Shown here piece by piece: positions 1-7,648 of a stretch of DNA of 16,241 nt. The translations under genes were made by a program, and so were the position numbers. Source of the stretch: Betaproteobacteria bacterium. Its GTDB lineage: Bacteria; Pseudomonadota; Gammaproteobacteria; Burkholderiales; SG8-41. The first letter of the stretch is position 1. Each line of letters opens with the position of its first letter. Below the pieces are notes generated by a model. It worked only from the letters and a program-made list of their open reading frames with translations. It was not told where the DNA came from and made no database searches. Where the stretch lies: assembly GCA_025353085.1 (NCBI GenBank), contig JANXRI010000472.1, positions 1 to 16,241 on the forward strand. The letters run 5' to 3'.

Positions 1-197
1 GGGAGATCCAGCCACTGCACGGCGATCGTGTCGCCGGCGGGTTCCAACGGCTCCGGCAAAGCGGCGCGGATGAGAGCCGGATCGGTGGTGTAATTGATGA
101 CCAGATATTCACGGCCGAAAAAGTTATACGGCCCCCGCGGATACGTCGGGCTTTGCAGAGGCATTGAAGCAAGCGCTTTGACATCACTCTTTTTCAT
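1..197 (-). CDS. Acetoacetate decarboxylase paralogue 2, N-terminal part only
   Basis: Only the first 65 codons are in the window; the gene runs off the left edge. Reading leftward from the ATG at 197, the protein begins MKKSDVKALASMPLQSPTYP and continues with RGPYNFFGREYLVINY and then LPEPLEP. The same blocks occur in the neighbouring complete decarboxylase (SPSYPMGPYRFINREF, VPEPLEP), so the two are paralogues of the acetoacetate decarboxylase (ADC) family. The Arg in the GRE block corresponds to the N-terminal active-site Arg of the clostridial enzyme. The catalytic lysine pair lies outside the window, so activity cannot be judged. A good ribosome site (GGAGGA, complement of about 206-211) lies 8 bases before the ATG. 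The gene starts 16 bases after the stop of the upstream paralogue, so the two are probably co-transcribed. Family assignment is firm; substrate is not known. Confidence 0.85.
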   Translation of the reverse strand, partial: MKKSDVKALASMPLQSPTYPRGPYNFFGREYLVINYTTDPALIRAALPEPLEPAGDTIAVQWLDL

Positions 198-213
198 TGT
201 CTGGTTCCTCCGC

Positions 214-963
214 TCACGCTTCTTTGAGGTAGTCGAACAACACCCGGCCGTGGGGCAAGGTGAGGTCGCTGATGAAATGCTTGCCGCCGATGATGCGCTT
301 GACCGGCAAATCGGCCGCCGGCGCATTGACGTGCGGAATCAGGTGCAGCCGCGCGGGCGAAAGCCACACGCCCTTGACGGTGATATCGGTCAGGTTATAC
401 GCAACCAGCTGACAGATCTTCGGGCTGCCGTCGACGTCTGGAATTATCTTAAGATTGCATGACGTGCGTGTCATGCCCTTGGCTTGGGCCTCGACGCCGC
501 CAGGCGCAGCCTGATGCTTGTAGGCCATGGTGCCCATGGCGACCATCTGGCCGGCGTAGTGCAAAGTGCCGGTCAGTGTGTCGGAGCAAACTTCCAGTTT
601 CGGCAGCGCGTATTTCTTCGGGAAGCCCCAGATTTCCCGCCCCGCCGATATGGGCGGTTCGTCATCCAGGTACATCTGGGCGGTGAAATTTATCGGCTCA
701 CCCTTGTATAAACAGGGAATTACGACCCCGCTTTCGGTGTAGTCGCCGAAGCCGGAGCTATCCGGCATGCGGATCCATTCGTAGAGCACTTGTCCTTCGG
801 GATTGGGCTCCAGGGGTTCCGGCACCGCTTGCCGCAACAGTTCGCGGTCGGTTTCATACGTAACGATCATGAATTCGCGATTGATAAACCGATACGGCCC
901 CATCGGATAGCTCGGGCTTGCGGCCGGCATCGAGGGGAGATGCAGAATCTGTTCCGGTGTCAT
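214..963 (-). CDS. adc: Acetoacetate decarboxylase family protein
   Basis: A 249-residue protein, close to the 244 or so of clostridial ADC, which converts acetoacetate to acetone and CO2 through a Schiff base on lysine. It aligns by eye with that enzyme along its whole length: GPYRFINREF (Arg29), VPEPLEP, GDYTESG (Glu77, matching the active-site Glu76), MYLDDEPP, GREIWGFPKKYALPKLEV with the catalytic Lys pair at about 116-117, GTMAYKHQA, LKIIPDVDGSPKICQL and the C-terminal LFDYLKEA. The expected active-site residues are present, so it is likely a working decarboxylase, although related proteins act on other beta-keto acids. The ATG at 963 has AGGGAG a few bases upstream. It is the first gene of a likely two-gene operon with the paralogue downstream. 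It is transcribed away from gspA and shows no functional link to secretion. The cytoplasmic location is inferred from the absence of a signal peptide. Confidence 0.93.
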   Translation of the reverse strand: MTPEQILHLPSMPAASPSYPMGPYRFINREFMIVTYETDRELLRQAVPEPLEPNPEGQVLYEWIRMPDSSGFGDYTESGVVIPCLYKGEPINFTAQMYLDDEPPISAGREIWGFPKKYALPKLEVCSDTLTGTLHYAGQMVAMGTMAYKHQAAPGGVEAQAKGMTRTSCNLKIIPDVDGSPKICQLVAYNLTDITVKGVWLSPARLHLIPHVNAPAADLPVKRIIGGKHFISDLTLPHGRVLFDYLKEA

Positions 964-1014
964 GTACTGGCTCCCTGTTTTTTTAAGAACGAATGCAAAC
1001 GTCGAGCATGATAC

Positions 1015-1197
1015 TTGAATAACAGGCGTTGTGATGACGCCTATTATGACGCCTATTTCGATAACGAGGAAAAGCCGCCGCTGGTCGAACTCGAGGAATC
1101 GGGTGTGACGACCGGCAATTTTCAGTGTGTGCCAAGCGTCCGCTTTGCTACACTCGACGCTGCGGCGTTACGCGTTTATTTGCATGAAAAATTTTGA
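1015..1197 (+). CDS. Possible small hypothetical protein (doubtful)
   Basis: An open frame of 60 codons beginning with TTG. The product would be acidic and rich in Asp and Tyr at its start (DDAYYDAYFDNEE). Part of that run is created by the 12-bp tandem repeat at 1034-1057, whose length is a multiple of three. Codon use is not unlike the neighbouring genes, but there is no convincing ribosome site before the TTG. The frame also covers what should be the control region of adc and gspA. I do not recognise any family. It is more likely non-coding. Confidence 0.15.
   Translation: MNNRRCDDAYYDAYFDNEEKPPLVELEESGVTTGNFQCVPSVRFATLDAAALRVYLHEKF
1024..1057. promoter_or_regulatory. Three-copy AGGCGT/ACGCCT half-site array with a 12-bp tandem repeat
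   Basis: Positions 1034-1045 and 1046-1057 are identical (ATGACGCCTATT twice, no gap). Each copy carries ACGCCT (1037-1042 and 1049-1054). The inverted form AGGCGT lies at 1024-1029, 7 bases before the first. The three half-sites are therefore 12-13 bases apart, slightly over one helical turn, on one face of the DNA. They are 60-95 bases upstream of the adc start codon and about 250 bases upstream of gspA. This is the usual place and spacing for a transcription factor bound as a multimer. Binding is inferred; only the repeat is seen. Confidence 0.4.
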
Positions 1198-1206
1198 CGG
1201 TAGAAT
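1180..1206 (+). promoter_or_regulatory. Candidate sigma70 promoter for gspAB
   Basis: TTGCAT at 1180-1185 and TAGAAT at 1201-1206 resemble -35 and -10 boxes, but are only 15 bases apart, shorter than the optimum of 17. Transcription would start near 1213 and give a leader of about 95 bases before the gspA ATG at 1307. It is the best candidate between the half-site array and gspA. Confidence 0.3.
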
Positions 1207-1306
1207 CGGCGAGTTACGGCGCCCGCTCGCAAGCACTTGAAAAAGTCGGTGCGCGTTGCGTATCACTTTATTAATCCCCCATATACCCGTCACCATTCCA
1301 GAACGC

Positions 1307-2923
1307 ATGTACCACAGTTATTTTGGCCTCGGCGAAGCGCCCTTCTCCCTCGCGCCCGACCCGCGCTATCTCTACATGAGCGAACGCCATCAGGAGGCGC
1401 TTGCGCATTTGCTTTACGGCGTGAGCGGCGACGGCGGTTTCGTTTTGCTGACGGGTGAGGTCGGTGCGGGCAAGACCACGGTCTGCCGTTGCCTGCTTGA
1501 GCAGATTCCCGCGGCCTGCGAGATCGCGTATCTCTTTAATCCGAAGCTGACCGTCGCCGAATTGCTCTCGACAATCTGCACCGAACTCCGCATCGCATGT
1601 CCACCCGGCGGGGCGACCGTCAAAACATTTGTCGACAGCATCAATGCCCATCTGCTGGATGCACACGCCAAGGGCCGGCATACGGTGCTGATTATCGACG
1701 AAGCGCAAAATCTGTCGGTCGATGTGCTCGAGCAAATGCGGCTGCTCACCAATCTCGAAACCAACCGGCGCAAGTTGTTGCAGATTATTCTGGTTGGCCA
1801 ACCCGAGTTGGCCGAACTGCTCGACCGGCGCGAACTGCGGCAACTGGCACAACGCATCGTCGCGCGGTATCACCTCGGACCGCTGACAAAGCGCGAAATA
1901 CCGGCCTATGTGCGACACCGTCTCGAAGTTGCCGGCACCCAACAGCCGTTAATTCCACCGTCGCTGGCTGGCAGGCTATATCAACTGAGCAACGGCATTC
2001 CGCGGCTTATCAACGTGCTGTGCGACCGTGCCTTGCTGGGCGCTTACGTGCAAGGCAAAGAGCGCGTCGATCGCGCAACGCTCGCGCAAGCGGCGCGCGA
2101 AGTATTTTTTCAGCCGACTTCCATGCGCCGGCGCATGCTGCATTTTTTCACGAATCGGACGTCGGCAGTGCACACCTCGCTACCAGCGGCGGCAGTCGTT
2201 CAAGCGACACTGTCGGATAAAGAGCCCATCGTGCAGCCATCAATCGCGAAATCGGCTTCCATTAAAAAGCGAGCCCCACCGCCGGTCGCTCATTCGTCCG
2301 CCGCGTTGCCCGCGACACTCGAATGGCCGGTCGATGAACCGCGCTCGCGTAGCAAAGCCATGGCCTACTCCACGTTATTTCACGCATGGGGCGTGCAATC
2401 TTCCAACTCAAACGGCGCGCCGCCCGCGCCAGGCGGGTTGCGCTGCCGAAACGTGCGCGGTGGATTCGACGAACTTAAAAACTTCAACCGGCCGGCGGTG
2501 TTGAGCCTGAGAGACCGGCGCGGCCGCGAGTTTTATGCGACGCTAACGGCACTTAACGATGACACCGCGACGGTGATGGTCGGTACCTCAACCCGGTCGA
2601 TCACGCATAGCGCGCTCGTAACGCAGTGGTCGGGCGACTACATAATCGTGTGGCGGTCACCCCCGTTCGCGCAGGAAAATATCTGGCCCGGTGAACGTGG
2701 ACCGGCAGTGCAATGGCTCAGAAAGCAGCTGGCCATCTTGCAGAACACTCCCGAGGACGCCACCGACGACCCATCGTTCGATGACGCGCTGGTTGACCAG
2801 ATCAAACAATTTCAGCGCGAGCATGGCTTGATTCCCGATGGCGCAATCGGCTTGCCGACTCTGGTGCGTTTGAGCAGCATGGCCGACCCGACCGCACCCA
2901 GCCTCACGCGCGGAGAGAACTAG
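1307..2923 (+). CDS. gspA: T2SS accessory ATPase GspA (ExeA-like) with C-terminal peptidoglycan-binding domain
   Basis: 538 residues from the ATG at 1307. The frame is open further upstream to a TTG at 1256, but family members begin MYxSYFGLxExPFSxAPDPRY, exactly as this protein does from 1307; the ribosome site is weak. An AAA-type ATPase domain covers about residues 1-270: Walker A GEVGAGKTT at 50-58, Walker B HTVLIIDE at 125-132, then QIILVGQPEL at 159-168, the Arg-containing LAQRIVARYHL, and a sensor-2-like SNGIPRLINVLCDRAL. A conserved GspA region follows (GGLRCRNVRGGFDEL to W-SGDYIIVWRSP), then a peptidoglycan-binding domain at about 457-522 (GERGPAVQWL, IKQFQREHGL, DGAIGLPTLVRL). In Aeromonas, ExeA with ExeB binds peptidoglycan and promotes secretin assembly. 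The usual transmembrane helix between the two halves is not evident here: residues 270-390 are Ala/Pro/Ser-rich and polar. Its stop overlaps the gspB start by one base. Confidence 0.9.
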   Translation: MYHSYFGLGEAPFSLAPDPRYLYMSERHQEALAHLLYGVSGDGGFVLLTGEVGAGKTTVCRCLLEQIPAACEIAYLFNPKLTVAELLSTICTELRIACPPGGATVKTFVDSINAHLLDAHAKGRHTVLIIDEAQNLSVDVLEQMRLLTNLETNRRKLLQIILVGQPELAELLDRRELRQLAQRIVARYHLGPLTKREIPAYVRHRLEVAGTQQPLIPPSLAGRLYQLSNGIPRLINVLCDRALLGAYVQGKERVDRATLAQAAREVFFQPTSMRRRMLHFFTNRTSAVHTSLPAAAVVQATLSDKEPIVQPSIAKSASIKKRAPPPVAHSSAALPATLEWPVDEPRSRSKAMAYSTLFHAWGVQSSNSNGAPPAPGGLRCRNVRGGFDELKNFNRPAVLSLRDRRGREFYATLTALNDDTATVMVGTSTRSITHSALVTQWSGDYIIVWRSPPFAQENIWPGERGPAVQWLRKQLAILQNTPEDATDDPSFDDALVDQIKQFQREHGLIPDGAIGLPTLVRLSSMADPTAPSLTRGEN

Positions 2924-3609
2924 TGTCGTACATACTCGACGCTCTCAGAAAATCAGATCAGCAACGCCAGCATGGTGCGGCGCCGACACTGCGTACGGCG
3001 CAGCCGGTGCGGCATACAAGCAAACCTGCGGCGTTCTGGCTCTTTGGCGTTCTCGCCCTGGCGATGGTCGGCGCAGGCATGGCGATCGGGTGGTTACGCC
3101 CGTGGGACAGAGTGCAACCGCTGCCGCCCGCGCCACCGGTCGGCGCCAAACCCGCCGCGACTACGTCGACCGAAACTGCAATGCAGACGCCGATACCTGC
3201 GCAATCCGTATTGACGCAAGAACTACCGGCGCGCGAATCTTCACGCATTCAGCCCCGGAACTCACCGCCCGCCGCTGCGGCCGCTAAAAAACAAGCGGCT
3301 ATACAGTCGGCGGATGCGCCCCGCGTGGACACCGCGAGCGCAGCGCGCAGCGCGCCGGCAACCAAAGTGCTGCCGATGTCCGAGCTGCCACCGGCAATTC
3401 AGCAAGAGATACCGCCGATGTCGATTTCGGTGCACGCGTACTCGTCGCGACCGACCGATCGCATGGTCAGCATCAACGACCGCTTGTTGCGCGAAGGCGG
3501 GACTGTGCCGCCGGGTCTCACGCTGGATGAGATTACGCCGGACGGCATGGTCTTCAGTTACAAAGGCTATCGCTTCCGACGCGGCCTGGGAGCGGCGGAA
3601 TCCCGTTAA
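2923..3609 (+). CDS. gspB: T2SS protein GspB (ExeB-like)
   Basis: 228 residues beginning with GTG at 2923, whose first G is the last base of the gspA TAG stop; GGAGAG at 2912-2917 is a good ribosome site 5 bases away. The start MSYILDALRKSDQQRQ is the conserved GspB N-terminus. A single membrane helix lies at about 36-58 (AAFWLFGVLALAMVGAGMAI), then a Pro/Ala-rich periplasmic linker. The C-terminal T2SSB domain occupies about 163-225: MSISVHAYSSRPTDRMVSIN, LLREGGTVPPGLTLDEITPD and FSYKGYRFRR. GspB partners GspA in the inner membrane and helps secretin assembly across the cell wall. Overlap with gspA implies translational coupling. It converges with gspN; 65 bases separate the two stops. Confidence 0.92.
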   Translation: MSYILDALRKSDQQRQHGAAPTLRTAQPVRHTSKPAAFWLFGVLALAMVGAGMAIGWLRPWDRVQPLPPAPPVGAKPAATTSTETAMQTPIPAQSVLTQELPARESSRIQPRNSPPAAAAAKKQAAIQSADAPRVDTASAARSAPATKVLPMSELPPAIQQEIPPMSISVHAYSSRPTDRMVSINDRLLREGGTVPPGLTLDEITPDGMVFSYKGYRFRRGLGAAESR

Positions 3610-3674
3610 TGTTGCACTCGTTTTTTTTCTGCTTCAGAAATTCCGGTGCGCAGTCGCTGCCGCGCATTTGAGAG

Positions 3675-4418
3675 TCACTGCAACTTGAATTCATAATTTC
3701 CCGCGCCGCGCTCGACTGAAATCATGCGCAGAAGCGGTTCAAGCTGTTGGCGGTGTTGCGGCGAAACGCGCGCAATCGCGTTGAACGCCGGCTTGACGCC
3801 CGGCGCCCACGATCCGCTGCCATCGAGTTGCAGCGGCCCATCGAGCGTACGCAAGAGAGCTGTCATGGCGGCCCCCGACTGCGCAAAGCGCAATTCGTAA
3901 TTTCCCAGCGGTGATACACGCGTAAGCGCCGAGCTCGCGGCGCGCCACATGACGGTTCCGTTGCCCTGCACGCCGCCGTTACCGATCGTCAGGTCCGCGA
4001 CATGCACAATCAAATCGCCGCCCAGGCCGAATGACGCGAGTTGCGGCGATGCTATACCGAGGATGGTCGCCGGTACGTTGATATCGGCGTCCGCCAATTC
4101 GACGCGCGCGCGCAAAATCGTGACCGTAAAGCGCTTGGCAGGCGAATCCAATTCGATGTCACACGCGACATGTCCACGCAGCAACGATGCCGGCTGCAAT
4201 TGCCAGACGATATTTTTGGTGATCCCGGCTTGGCGGGTCGCATCCAGGATTTGCAGCCGTCCCGCGCCAGACCAGAGTGTGCCGCGCGCGTCGGCGATGC
4301 GCAGCATGCCCTCACTCGCACGCTCGAGGACGCCATCGACCACCGTTGCCGGCGCAAGGACGATCAGCAGCAGCAGGTACATTAATGCCCCTGCCGCAAT
4401 CAACTGCCAGCGCTTCAT
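3675..4418 (-). CDS. gspN: T2SS protein GspN
   Basis: 247 residues. The frame can be extended upstream to 4541, but the ATG at 4418 is preferred because it forms an ATGA overlap with the gspM stop, like the other junctions of this operon, and because it puts the membrane anchor at the very N-terminus (MKRWQLIAAGALMYLLLLIV). After the anchor comes a long beta-rich periplasmic part with ADARGTLWSGAGRLQI, a pattern typical of GspN, and NGTVMWRAASSAL, LDGPLQLDGSGSW and RGAGNYEFKLQ at the end. GspN is an accessory inner-membrane component that is not needed in every T2SS; its exact role is not settled. It is the last gene of the gspG-N operon. Confidence 0.85.
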   Translation of the reverse strand: MKRWQLIAAGALMYLLLLIVLAPATVVDGVLERASEGMLRIADARGTLWSGAGRLQILDATRQAGITKNIVWQLQPASLLRGHVACDIELDSPAKRFTVTILRARVELADADINVPATILGIASPQLASFGLGGDLIVHVADLTIGNGGVQGNGTVMWRAASSALTRVSPLGNYELRFAQSGAAMTALLRTLDGPLQLDGSGSWAPGVKPAFNAIARVSPQHRQQLEPLLRMISVERGAGNYEFKLQ

Positions 4419-4930
4419 TTTTGGCCGGGACGGACCAGCGTGGCGGTTACGCTGACGAGACCCGGCGTAGTAAGCGCCTCGATGCGGCAGGTCTCGACAT
4501 GCACGTTCTGCGCTTCGAGATTTACCAGCCAGCTCAGCCAATCGGCAAACGCAATGGCGCCGAAAACGACTTTGACCTGGTTGGCATCAGCGGCTTCGCT
4601 ACTTTGCAAGGCTTTGGACAAGCCCGCAGCGCCCGCCTGCGTCTGCACGAGCACACGCAGGTCGGTCGGTGACACCGTTGCCGGCGGTGCGGCGCGCAAT
4701 CGCTCGTATTCTGCGGCCTGGCTCTCAAGTAGCCCCGCCCGCTCACGCAATGCGGGAACGGTGGCCATGCGCAATTCCAGGCGCGACCGGTCCACCGCAT
4801 GAATAAGCCACAGACAAAATCCGACACTCACAACGAACGCCAAACCTGCAATCAAGAGGCGCTCGCCATGGGAGCAGGCCTGCCACAACGACAGGAAGCG
4901 TACGTGCAGCGCGCGCGCCTGTGCTTTCAT
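4415..4930 (-). CDS. gspM: T2SS inner-membrane platform protein GspM
   Basis: 171 residues with a short cytoplasmic N-terminus, one membrane helix at about 25-46 (LLIAGLAFVVSVGFCLWLIH), a coiled-coil-like stretch (LRERAGLLESQAAEYERLRA) and a periplasmic ferredoxin-like region ending FADWLSWLVNLEAQNVHVET and VSVTATLVRPGQK. This layout is that of GspM, which pairs with GspL and steadies it in the inner-membrane platform. The start overlaps the gspL stop and the stop overlaps the gspN start, each as ATGA. Sequence conservation of GspM is low, so the call also rests on position between gspL and gspN. Confidence 0.88.
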   Translation of the reverse strand: MKAQARALHVRFLSLWQACSHGERLLIAGLAFVVSVGFCLWLIHAVDRSRLELRMATVPALRERAGLLESQAAEYERLRAAPPATVSPTDLRVLVQTQAGAAGLSKALQSSEAADANQVKVVFGAIAFADWLSWLVNLEAQNVHVETCRIEALTTPGLVSVTATLVRPGQK

Positions 4931-6138
4931 AGTGCGCGCACCGTGACGACGAATCCACTGCTGCCGCTGCGGGCCGGCATTATTAAAGCATCGACGTTGG
5001 CACCGCCTTGCAGCAAACGCGCAACGAAACGGCGCGCGGCCATTGCATCGATACCCGACAGTTCGAGCGACAGACGCCCCTGCTCATACGACGCCACGCG
5101 TAAAGTGCCGGCGGGAAGTTCTTTCAAGGCGGCTGCCGCCTTTTCTACGATTGGCAAAAAGTCGCCGCCATCCGGAACGCCGGCGACATGGCGCGCGCCC
5201 GCGAGCATACGGCGCATCTGCAGCGCCGGGTCGACCACCGCGACCGCGTCAGGCACTGCCGTACGAAAGCGCGCCGCCATCTGCTGAGTCAGCGCACGTT
5301 GCTCGCTACGTAGCAGCGACCAATCGGCCACCACTGCCAGGGTATGCAGTGCGAGTGCGACGCCGGCAATCCATGCGGCGGGCTTCAAGCGCGCAGCCAG
5401 GTTGTCCGGCAAGCGCCAGCGGGAACCTGTTTGTACCAGTTTTATTCCGCCGTCGGGTGCCGCCTCTCGCCAATCCCATGGACCCGCTAACCGCACGGGG
5501 ACCCCGAGTTCGGAATGCCAAGCTTCAAGGTCAGGCGCGGCATCGGCCATCGTCAAATAAACGGCCAGCGCGGCCGGTGACGCCGCGCTGGTCGCGGCCG
5601 CTTCCAACATGAGACGAAGCGATAACGGCGGCGATTGCCGGGTGCCACAATCGGTCGCAGCGCCTTCGAATTCGCCGGTACGTATGAAGCCCTCGCCGCC
5701 GTCCCAGGCGAGACTCCATTCACCGTCTGCAAGTGGCAAAAGCAGAGTTTCACAATGTACCTCATAGCGGTGGATGCCCGCCGCATCAAGCGCTTCGAGC
5801 CAGCGGCTCAACCCTTTTTTATCCATCACCGCGAGCACATCGGCGTTGCCGGCAGAGCCGAGCCAGCTCGCATAATTGGTTTCAGGCTCGCCGAGCGTCT
5901 CGTCTTCCACCGCAAACGCAAGCACCGGACTCGCGCGACGCTTCGCGCCCTGCGGCAAATTGGCGCGCGTTAGCAGGACTTCGTCGGCGGGAACGATAAG
6001 TTGTACGCGAGCGGCTTTAAGGGGCGCGTCCGAGAGTATCCCCTCGCCTTGCACGGCCGAGCGACCTGTTTCGCTGAGCAGCCAATGGCAATGCGGCGGG
6101 CCTGCACGTAGCGAGCAGTAAATACGCAACAGGCTCAT
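4927..6138 (-). CDS. gspL: T2SS inner-membrane platform protein GspL
   Basis: 403 residues from the ATG at 6138. A GTG five codons earlier (6153) is possible, but the 6138 ATG overlaps the gspK stop as ATGA and gives the usual GspL opening MSLLRIYCSLRAGPPHCHWL. The cytoplasmic actin-like domain spans about 1-245 (VQLIVPADEVLLTRANLP, LAFAVEDE, LAVMDKKGLSRWLEAL), and is the part that recruits the GspE ATPase. A single membrane helix lies at about 253-275 (PAAWIAGVALALHTLAVVAD), then a periplasmic ferredoxin-like domain (FLPIVEKAAAALKELPAGTL to GFVVTVRAL) that contacts GspM. Two long antisense open frames here are artefacts of GC-rich codon use. Confidence 0.92.
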   Translation of the reverse strand: MSLLRIYCSLRAGPPHCHWLLSETGRSAVQGEGILSDAPLKAARVQLIVPADEVLLTRANLPQGAKRRASPVLAFAVEDETLGEPETNYASWLGSAGNADVLAVMDKKGLSRWLEALDAAGIHRYEVHCETLLLPLADGEWSLAWDGGEGFIRTGEFEGAATDCGTRQSPPLSLRLMLEAAATSAASPAALAVYLTMADAAPDLEAWHSELGVPVRLAGPWDWREAAPDGGIKLVQTGSRWRLPDNLAARLKPAAWIAGVALALHTLAVVADWSLLRSEQRALTQQMAARFRTAVPDAVAVVDPALQMRRMLAGARHVAGVPDGGDFLPIVEKAAAALKELPAGTLRVASYEQGRLSLELSGIDAMAARRFVARLLQGGANVDALIMPARSGSSGFVVTVRAL

Positions 6139-7049
6139 AGTGTTTTCTGCCACACAACTGCGGGCCAGCCGGCGCCTTCCCGCGTAAGCAATGCCGTCCC
6201 ACTTGCCTGAGTCTCGCCGAAAGCTACTTGTATCGTGACAATAAAATATTCGCTTGAAAGCGCCAGGCCCGATATCGGCACCGTAAACTTGCGGGGAAGC
6301 CGATTGGTGAAGTCGGCCATCGAAATGAAATAGGCACGGTCGCGCTGTACCACCAGCGCCCGCGCAGCATCGATATCCATGCCGTCAAAGGTTGCGGCCA
6401 GCACTTCCGCCGGTGCGGTGTTGACGTTAATTTGCGTCGATCGGGGCAACGCCGTCACAAACGGCCGCAGTCGCGCACGTACCTTGTTGTCGAAGCCACG
6501 CACCAGCGCGAGCTCCGACACATCAGTGAGCGGCCGGTTGGCCGTGAGATACGGCGATTTCAACGCAAGATAGTAACCGTCTTCGGCGCCACTGCCCGAA
6601 CTGGGCACATCGTCGGGATCAATCCAATCGATAAGCGCGTCGGCGAGTGCGTCCTGCAAATCAAGAATTCGGAGTAAACGGCGGAAACGCGCTACCTCGA
6701 ACGCGTCGACCCGGCCGCCCGACACCAGGTTGTTAAGGTTAAAGATTCCTTGCTGGTCTTCGATGAATCCGGCGATTTCGCCGTTTTCCACGGGAATGGG
6801 CGCCAGTCTCAACGCCCACGGTTCTTGGAGGTGGTCCACATTGCTCGACACGCGATCGTCGCTGAGGATGGCGCGAGCCCAATCGACCCCCACCCGCACC
6901 AGGCTCTGCGCCTGAGAATGATCCGCGGTGAGTTCGCTTTGGCGAGTCCACGTGCTTTGCGCCACTATGATGGCAGTCGCGGTGATGGCGGCCAGCGCGA
7001 CGATTCCCATGGCCAGCACGATGGCGACGCCGCGTTGACTTTTTCTCAT
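6135..7049 (-). CDS. gspK: T2SS minor pseudopilin GspK
   Basis: 304 residues, much longer than the other pseudopilins, as expected for GspK. The leader MRKSQRG is followed by VAIVLAMGIVALAAITATAI. The prepilin peptidase would cut after the Gly at position 7. The mature protein lacks Glu at position 5, which is the norm for GspK, the protein at the tip of the pseudopilus. The large insertion domain shows DWIDPDDVPSSGSGAEDGYY and NRPLTDVSELALVRGFD, then the helix-hairpin-type motif INVNTAPAEVLAATFDGMD. GspK caps the GspI-GspJ pair and probably starts pseudopilus assembly. ATGA overlaps join it to gspJ upstream and gspL downstream. Confidence 0.94.
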   Translation of the reverse strand: MRKSQRGVAIVLAMGIVALAAITATAIIVAQSTWTRQSELTADHSQAQSLVRVGVDWARAILSDDRVSSNVDHLQEPWALRLAPIPVENGEIAGFIEDQQGIFNLNNLVSGGRVDAFEVARFRRLLRILDLQDALADALIDWIDPDDVPSSGSGAEDGYYLALKSPYLTANRPLTDVSELALVRGFDNKVRARLRPFVTALPRSTQINVNTAPAEVLAATFDGMDIDAARALVVQRDRAYFISMADFTNRLPRKFTVPISGLALSSEYFIVTIQVAFGETQASGTALLTREGAGWPAVVWQKTL

Positions 7050-7648
7050 GACGATTTAAGTTCAATGATGCGCACGATTTCCTCGCCTGAACTCAGCACC
7101 AAACGCAGCTGTATCGCCCGCGGGATGGCCGCATCCGTGGCGGCGGCCGGCCACACGTCAACCCATGCCAGGCCCGCATTCAGGTAATTCAAATCGAATC
7201 TGCTCACTCCCGTGAGCAGCGGGTAGCGGGCGGGCACTGCGCCAGGTGCAATGTCAAGCCCAGGCCACAACCATAGTTCGATCTCGTGCTTTTCGTTCAG
7301 TCGATAAGCGAGCCGGCGGGCGGTATCGACGCCCTCCGCCGCTGCAAAACGGCTAAATTCGAGAGCGGGTAAATCGGTTGAATTTGAAATTCCGCGCAAG
7401 GCAGGCGCATAACCCCCGCCGGCGCGCACAATGCGCGGCATTGCAAGATGCACATCGAGTTCAAATCTGGCAAAAAATGATGCGACGCTTCGCCACTTCA
7501 CTGTCTCTGCTGCAACATGTTCACGCGTATCGAGTACCGCGCCGAGCCCGCGAAACGACATGAGCGCCAGAACGGATAGTATGAGCAATGCCGTAAGCAG
7601 CTCGATCAGCGTAAAGCCCGCCTTCACGCCGCCTCCCATTCGACTCAT
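7046..7648 (-). CDS. gspJ: T2SS minor pseudopilin GspJ
   Basis: 200 residues. The type III signal MSRMGGGVKAG is cut before FTLIELLTALLILSVLALMS, with Glu5 present in the mature protein. The rest has the GspJ pattern: FRGLGAVLDTREHV, WRSVASFFARFELDVHLAMP, LPALEFSRFA, RRLAYRLNEKHEIELWLWPG and LLTGVSRFDLNYLN. With GspI and GspK it forms the tip complex of the pseudopilus. ATGA overlaps connect it to gspI and gspK. Confidence 0.93.
   Translation of the reverse strand: MSRMGGGVKAGFTLIELLTALLILSVLALMSFRGLGAVLDTREHVAAETVKWRSVASFFARFELDVHLAMPRIVRAGGGYAPALRGISNSTDLPALEFSRFAAAEGVDTARRLAYRLNEKHEIELWLWPGLDIAPGAVPARYPLLTGVSRFDLNYLNAGLAWVDVWPAAATDAAIPRAIQLRLVLSSGEEIVRIIELKSS

Larger units (their letters stand above)
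964..1306. other. Intergenic region between the divergent adc and gspA genes
   Basis: This 343-base stretch separates two genes transcribed in opposite directions, so it should hold control sites for both. It contains a three-copy half-site array (1024-1057), a possible small reading frame (1015-1197), a candidate promoter for gspA (1180-1206) and a weak GCGAG/CTCGC inverted repeat around 1209-1232. I found no convincing sigma70 promoter for adc; a TATCAT-like -10 exists on the minus strand near 1005-1010 without a good -35. No RNA gene or terminator is visible. Confidence 0.7.

Noticed and set aside
1271..1942. Minus-strand open frame of 223 codons opposite gspA
   Set aside because: It is a shadow of the GspA ATPase domain; no start context or known family.
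3610..3674. Possible bidirectional terminator between the converging gspB and gspN
   Set aside because: There is a run of eight T at about 3621-3628 but no stem directly before it; the GGGA/TCCC pair is about 17 bases too far upstream. A TGCGC/GCGCA stem near 3650-3667 has no T-run on either strand. No terminator can be supported.
4419..4541. Longer gspN with 41 extra N-terminal residues
   Set aside because: The extra part lies inside gspM, is highly basic without any family resemblance, and would put the membrane anchor in the middle of the chain. The ATGA overlap start is far better.
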